A stretch of 7,900 nt of DNA, taken from the NCBI GenBank assembly GCA_021827245.1, contig JAKAWN010000325.1, positions 1-7,900 on the forward strand, read 5' to 3'. Positions 5,325 through 7,900 of this stretch are shown here, piece after piece. Every line of letters begins with the position of its first letter. The stretch's first letter is position 1. This DNA is from Acidobacteriota bacterium (GTDB lineage: Bacteria; Acidobacteriota; Terriglobia; UBA7540). The position numbers and the translations under genes were made by a program. The notes under the pieces are model-generated. The model did no database searches. It was not told the DNA's origin and saw only the letters and a list, made by a program, of their open reading frames with translations.

Positions 5325-7117
5325 AGTCTCCCTTCTCCCTTCGCGCGCCTGCGGTATCGGGAGTCCCTGAGTTCCGGAGTCTTGAAGCGGAGATGGGCGC
5401 CGACCGAGGTTGCGCGTGACTGCTTCAGGCGTGGATACAGCTCGGGAGCGAAATGTGGCACGGTGACGTCTTCGGGTGGACGCACATGCAAGTGGGAGTG
5501 GAGAGTGCCGCGCGTATCATCGGTCATCAGAATCTCCATCTGTCCCTTGGGCAAATTCTTGATGTGCTCGTCGAGCGCGCGCGTCTCTCGTGCTTCGACA
5601 TCAACTCCTCTGCCCGTCTCTTCATACTTCTCGTATCCCAGGAGCCTCCACCGCTCGATGGATTTGTTGCGTCGGGTGACGCGGTGCTCGGCCGAGGCTC
5701 GCAGAAAATAGCGAGCCGTCTCCTCGTCGCGCGTTCGCATGGTCATCGTGGTGTTGGGTGCCGAGGCAACGTCCTCCTTGAAGCCCCGGCCAACGTGCAT
5801 GAGCTGCGGCAGGCTTTGCATCGAAAACAGAAATGCGGTGTTTGTTCCCCGGGCGGTCTGGAGGATCTGCGGAAAATTCCGGTAGCCAAAAGGGGCGAAT
5901 TCATCTAAGACGACGCTGAAGAGAGGCCAGTTTGCGCGGTCAAGCCGGTCCGCGCTTTCGTACCGTTTGCCGACCACCAGCTGAAGGTTCTGCAGCAGCA
6001 TCTTGCCAAGCGCGCGCACGGGTTCGGTGTTCTTGTTGACGTTCAGCGTCACGAATAGGATGAGTTCCTTCTCAATTACCTCTTCGAGCGAAAGCAGGTC
6101 TTCGTAGGGCCCGGTGATGACGCTCAGCTCGTCGTCGAGGAACGTCATGCACTCGTTGAGCAGACCCTGGATCTTCGGCACGCGCTCTCGGTCTTGGAAG
6201 GATTGATAGAGATTCTTTACGGACATCTCGAAATTGAGTCTTTTCTGCGCGGTGATCCCGGTGTCCTGGGCCAGTTGGCGCGAGGCCTTTGCCACCTGCT
6301 CACGCAAGACCTGTTCGTCGATGACCATCACCAACACGTCGTAGAAATTGAATTTCAGTCCCGTATAGATGAGCACGCGCACGATGTCGGCGAGGTAATT
6401 GAGTTGATGCTTAGCGAAGAACTCGTCGTGGAGGTTAAACGAGCCGAAGACCATGTTCACCACGGCCATGTAATCCTCGTCGCTCGAATGGAAGGGGTTG
6501 TAGCGCACTGAGATGTCGGGCCGGGCAGGATTGAGGACACGCAATTGATGCAGGCGGCCGGCCCGGTGGATGTGAGGAAGAAGGCTATGGAAGAATTCCA
6601 TGTCACCCTTGCCGTCGAAGATCACCATCGGAATGCGATGGGGATTGTCCGGAGGGCCAACGACGCGGGAGAGGTCTTGCGTGATGATGTTTCGCAGTAG
6701 GGTGGTTTTGCCCGAGCCTGTCATCCCCAAAACGATTCCCTGCATCACGCGGACACGATCGGACCAGAGCCACGGCTTGCCATGGACGTCATAGCCGAGG
6801 ACAACCGCACTCTGACCCCATGCCTGGCGGAGTGCCCGCTCATCCTTCTTAGGAGAGACCACAAGCGGAGGATGGGGCCACTCGGTTTCGCGGCGCGAGC
6901 GTGCTGTGAGGAGCCGGTAGGCAGCCGCATAGATGGCGACAAAAGCGATGAGGAGGTAGAAAACTAATTCCATGATCTGCAGGGTCGGCAGACGGTAGCG
7001 GTAGTGTGCCAGATATAATGCAAACCCAGCGCCGCCGACTAGCAATAAGACAATCAGGGTCTCCTCGGCTTCGAGGATCGGCGCATGTTCGTGCTGTGAT
7101 TGGTTTCCGGGTGGCAT
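5321..7117 (-). CDS. VirD4/TraG-like type IV coupling ATPase
   Basis: This inner-membrane ATPase of the VirD4/TraD/TraG class recruits relaxase-DNA or protein substrates to a type IV secretion channel and is thought to act as a hexamer. It has 598 residues. Two N-terminal membrane segments (about 20-38 and 48-69) come first. Walker A is GMTGSGKTT (131-139), followed by a conserved PMVIFDGKGDMEFF (163-176). A helical insertion at roughly 225-390 fits the all-alpha domain. Walker B is FSVVLDEFAPFG (400-411, D405/E406), then the motif III-like FLFSMQSLPQL (429-439). The region from about 395 to 480 matches the TraM-recognition part of TraD/TraG proteins. The C-terminal 40 residues are rich in Arg and Lys. 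The start is supported by GGGAGGG just upstream. The gene sits 12 bp after a small membrane protein gene and overlaps the next by 4 bp. No VirB4 or VirB11 ATPase is in the window. Family assignment is firm; the substrate is inferred to be DNA from the MOBC-like neighbour. Confidence 0.93.
   Translation of the reverse strand: MPPGNQSQHEHAPILEAEETLIVLLLVGGAGFALYLAHYRYRLPTLQIMELVFYLLIAFVAIYAAAYRLLTARSRRETEWPHPPLVVSPKKDERALRQAWGQSAVVLGYDVHGKPWLWSDRVRVMQGIVLGMTGSGKTTLLRNIITQDLSRVVGPPDNPHRIPMVIFDGKGDMEFFHSLLPHIHRAGRLHQLRVLNPARPDISVRYNPFHSSDEDYMAVVNMVFGSFNLHDEFFAKHQLNYLADIVRVLIYTGLKFNFYDVLVMVIDEQVLREQVAKASRQLAQDTGITAQKRLNFEMSVKNLYQSFQDRERVPKIQGLLNECMTFLDDELSVITGPYEDLLSLEEVIEKELILFVTLNVNKNTEPVRALGKMLLQNLQLVVGKRYESADRLDRANWPLFSVVLDEFAPFGYRNFPQILQTARGTNTAFLFSMQSLPQLMHVGRGFKEDVASAPNTTMTMRTRDEETARYFLRASAEHRVTRRNKSIERWRLLGYEKYEETGRGVDVEARETRALDEHIKNLPKGQMEILMTDDTRGTLHSHLHVRPPEDVTVPHFAPELYPRLKQSRATSVGAHLRFKTPELRDSRYRRRAKGEGRL
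5328..5340 (-). promoter_or_regulatory. Ribosome binding site inside the coupling ATPase gene
   Basis: On the minus strand the last codons of the ATPase gene read AGGGAGAAGGGAG, a doubled purine-rich motif ending 3 bases before the ATG at 5324. It supports reinitiation at the ATGA junction and fixes the start of the coiled-coil protein. Confidence 0.6.
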
Positions 7118-7120
7118 GTT

Positions 7121-7127
7121 CCCTCCC
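7121..7127 (-). promoter_or_regulatory. Strong ribosome binding site of the coupling ATPase gene
   Basis: GGGAGGG on the minus strand is 3 bases upstream of the ATG at 7117 and fills most of the 12-bp gap after the preceding gene. It is the best Shine-Dalgarno match I found among the start sites of this window and fixes the ATPase start. Confidence 0.7.
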
Positions 7128-7129
7128 GC

Positions 7130-7354
7130 TCAATGCAGGAAGTTGAAATAGACAAACACTCCGAGGGTAGCGGCGAGAAAACCCGCCACAAGCAAGAAAC
7201 CCTCACTGGGTTTCCGTCGCGCTCTCGGGTTGAAAGGATTCCGGGGTTCGAGAATGAGGTTTGCGATTGCCTTGAGGAGCCCAAGTTCCGGTCGGCTGCG
7301 CAGGTGCTCTTCGGCCCAAGCCCGAGCTTCCGCCGGTGAAACACGCTTCGCCAT
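7130..7354 (-). CDS. Small single-pass membrane protein (74 aa)
   Basis: This small protein of unknown family has an N-terminal helical, mixed-charge region (MAKRVSPAEARAWAEEHLRS, then an amphipathic stretch to about residue 36), a basic linker NPRARRKP (42-49) and one C-terminal membrane segment (52-72, FLLVAGFLAATLGVFVYFNF). The basic residues before the segment predict a cytoplasmic N-terminus with almost nothing on the far side, as in tail-anchored proteins. It starts one base after the stop of the upstream gene (TGA-A-ATG) and has only a weak ribosome binding site, so translation probably depends on reinitiation. Its position directly before the coupling ATPase suggests a small partner that docks the ATPase or channel. 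Family unknown; coding status is supported by the tight packing and a coherent membrane segment. Confidence 0.7.
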   Translation of the reverse strand: MAKRVSPAEARAWAEEHLRSRPELGLLKAIANLILEPRNPFNPRARRKPSEGFLLVAGFLAATLGVFVYFNFLH

Positions 7355-7355
7355 T

Positions 7356-7900
7356 TCAGAGCACCAAGGTGGCCGTCACAGGCCCCGTCCAGGCCGATGG
7401 AAACACCAGACGAAGAACGGTTGGCGTGCCATGCTGCTGGGGAAGACCCACGGTAACGATCCCCGTTGCCTGCTGGCCCGAGCCGATTTGCGGGGAACTG
7501 ATCGCCGCTCTAGTAATCGCGATGGGCGTATCGCCATTGCTTTTCAGATGAGCAGCATCGTGCGGACTCAGCTCGGTGTCTCGGAGGACGTAGAGCGACT
7601 CGTAATATCGCGGCGCGTTGAGGACAACTGCCCGTGGCATCCCGAGCGCGTAGGCTGTTTTGGTGCCATTGTGAATCCTGTAGCAGATCAGGAGTTTGCC
7701 GTTGTGCTCGAAAAGTCCAGTGAGGAGAACGACGACCCGATTCTTACCCGAAAAGGAACCGTCAGTCCGTAGAGGCAAGCTGCCCATGAGTAACGCCGGA
7801 ACCGGCTGCTCGTTGGGATCTCGCTCTGCGCGGGCGGCAGGCTTTGGCGGAACCACCGGTGGCTGATCGATCGCAAAATCCATTTGCGGCACCGGTCCTG
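7356..7900 (-). CDS. Partial protein with Pro-rich linker and beta-rich C-terminus
   Basis: The frame is open to the right window edge, so the N-terminus is probably missing; a GTG at 7892 and an ATG at 7883 are possible but unproven starts without convincing ribosome binding sites. Counting from the GTG at 7892 as residue 1, the visible 178 residues begin with a Pro/Ala-rich stretch (QPPVVPPKPAARAERDPNEQ, 10-29), typical of a periplasmic spacer. Then follow alternating hydrophobic strands such as RVVVLLTGLFEHNGKLLICY and a conspicuous RIHNGT (72-77), a segment AVVLNAPRYYESLYVL, and a final GIVTVGL...VLRLVFP...ATLVL. This looks like an extracytoplasmic immunoglobulin-like beta sandwich. Given the operon, a channel or outer-membrane component in the manner of VirB9/TrbG is possible, but I see none of that family's specific motifs and do not claim it. 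It is the first visible gene of the minus-strand operon. Confidence 0.7.
   Translation of the reverse strand, partial: GPVPQMDFAIDQPPVVPPKPAARAERDPNEQPVPALLMGSLPLRTDGSFSGKNRVVVLLTGLFEHNGKLLICYRIHNGTKTAYALGMPRAVVLNAPRYYESLYVLRDTELSPHDAAHLKSNGDTPIAITRAAISSPQIGSGQQATGIVTVGLPQQHGTPTVLRLVFPSAWTGPVTATLVL

Noticed and set aside
4932..5711. Open + strand frame of 259 codons
   Set aside because: It lies wholly antisense to the coiled-coil protein and coupling ATPase genes, both of which have motifs and good start sites.
1..7900. CRISPR array, tRNA, rRNA or insertion sequence
   Set aside because: I saw no regularly spaced repeats, no cloverleaf-like segment with the TTCGA arm, no rRNA core sequence and no transposase motif; short elements could still escape reading by eye.

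Overview
The window looks like a piece of a GC-rich bacterial chromosome or large plasmid. Acidobacteriota is my best guess, from the protein style: an ABC-2 type permease with a PDRRDY...APLPI loop and a KIPFTC motif, next to a type IV secretion block with a Replic_Relax-type protein. No marker gene settles this.

Left part (1-2734, + strand): a two-gene ABC exporter operon. The ATPase (125-898) carries all the nucleotide-binding motifs. It overlaps by 4 bp (ATGA) a 593-residue polytopic membrane protein (895-2676) that is its likely permease. The substrate cannot be read from the sequence. A 22-codon reading frame (2666-2734) overlaps the permease end and resembles the start of a longer protein that has been cut off.

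Middle (2735-3201): 467 bp between convergent operons, with no credible gene. Most of it is C/A-rich on the + strand. Its right half holds a compact set of repeats (3060-3144): a 9-bp word present twice directly and once inverted, enclosing a separate 8-bp inverted repeat. The last part, 3125-3144, forms a tight GC hairpin that could end transcription of the minus-strand operon.

Right part (3202-7900, - strand, transcribed right to left): six tightly packed genes with 4-bp overlaps or gaps of 1 to 12 bp. In order of transcription they are: a protein cut by the right edge with a proline-rich stretch and a beta-rich end; a 74-residue single-pass membrane protein; a 598-residue VirD4/TraG-like type IV coupling ATPase; a 254-residue membrane-anchored coiled-coil protein with a signal-like N-terminus; a 183-residue protein of unknown family; and a 267-residue winged-helix plus nuclease-like protein of the Replic_Relax/MOBC-relaxase type.

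The coupling ATPase and the MOBC-like protein suggest the DNA-processing end of a conjugation or mobilisation module. The membrane proteins would dock the ATPase to a transport channel whose genes (VirB4, VirB6 and so on) may lie beyond the right edge. The least familiar parts are the 183- and 254-residue proteins, locked between the ATPase and the relaxase candidate by translational coupling, and the repeat cluster beside the relaxase candidate, which is a possible oriT as well as a possible terminator.
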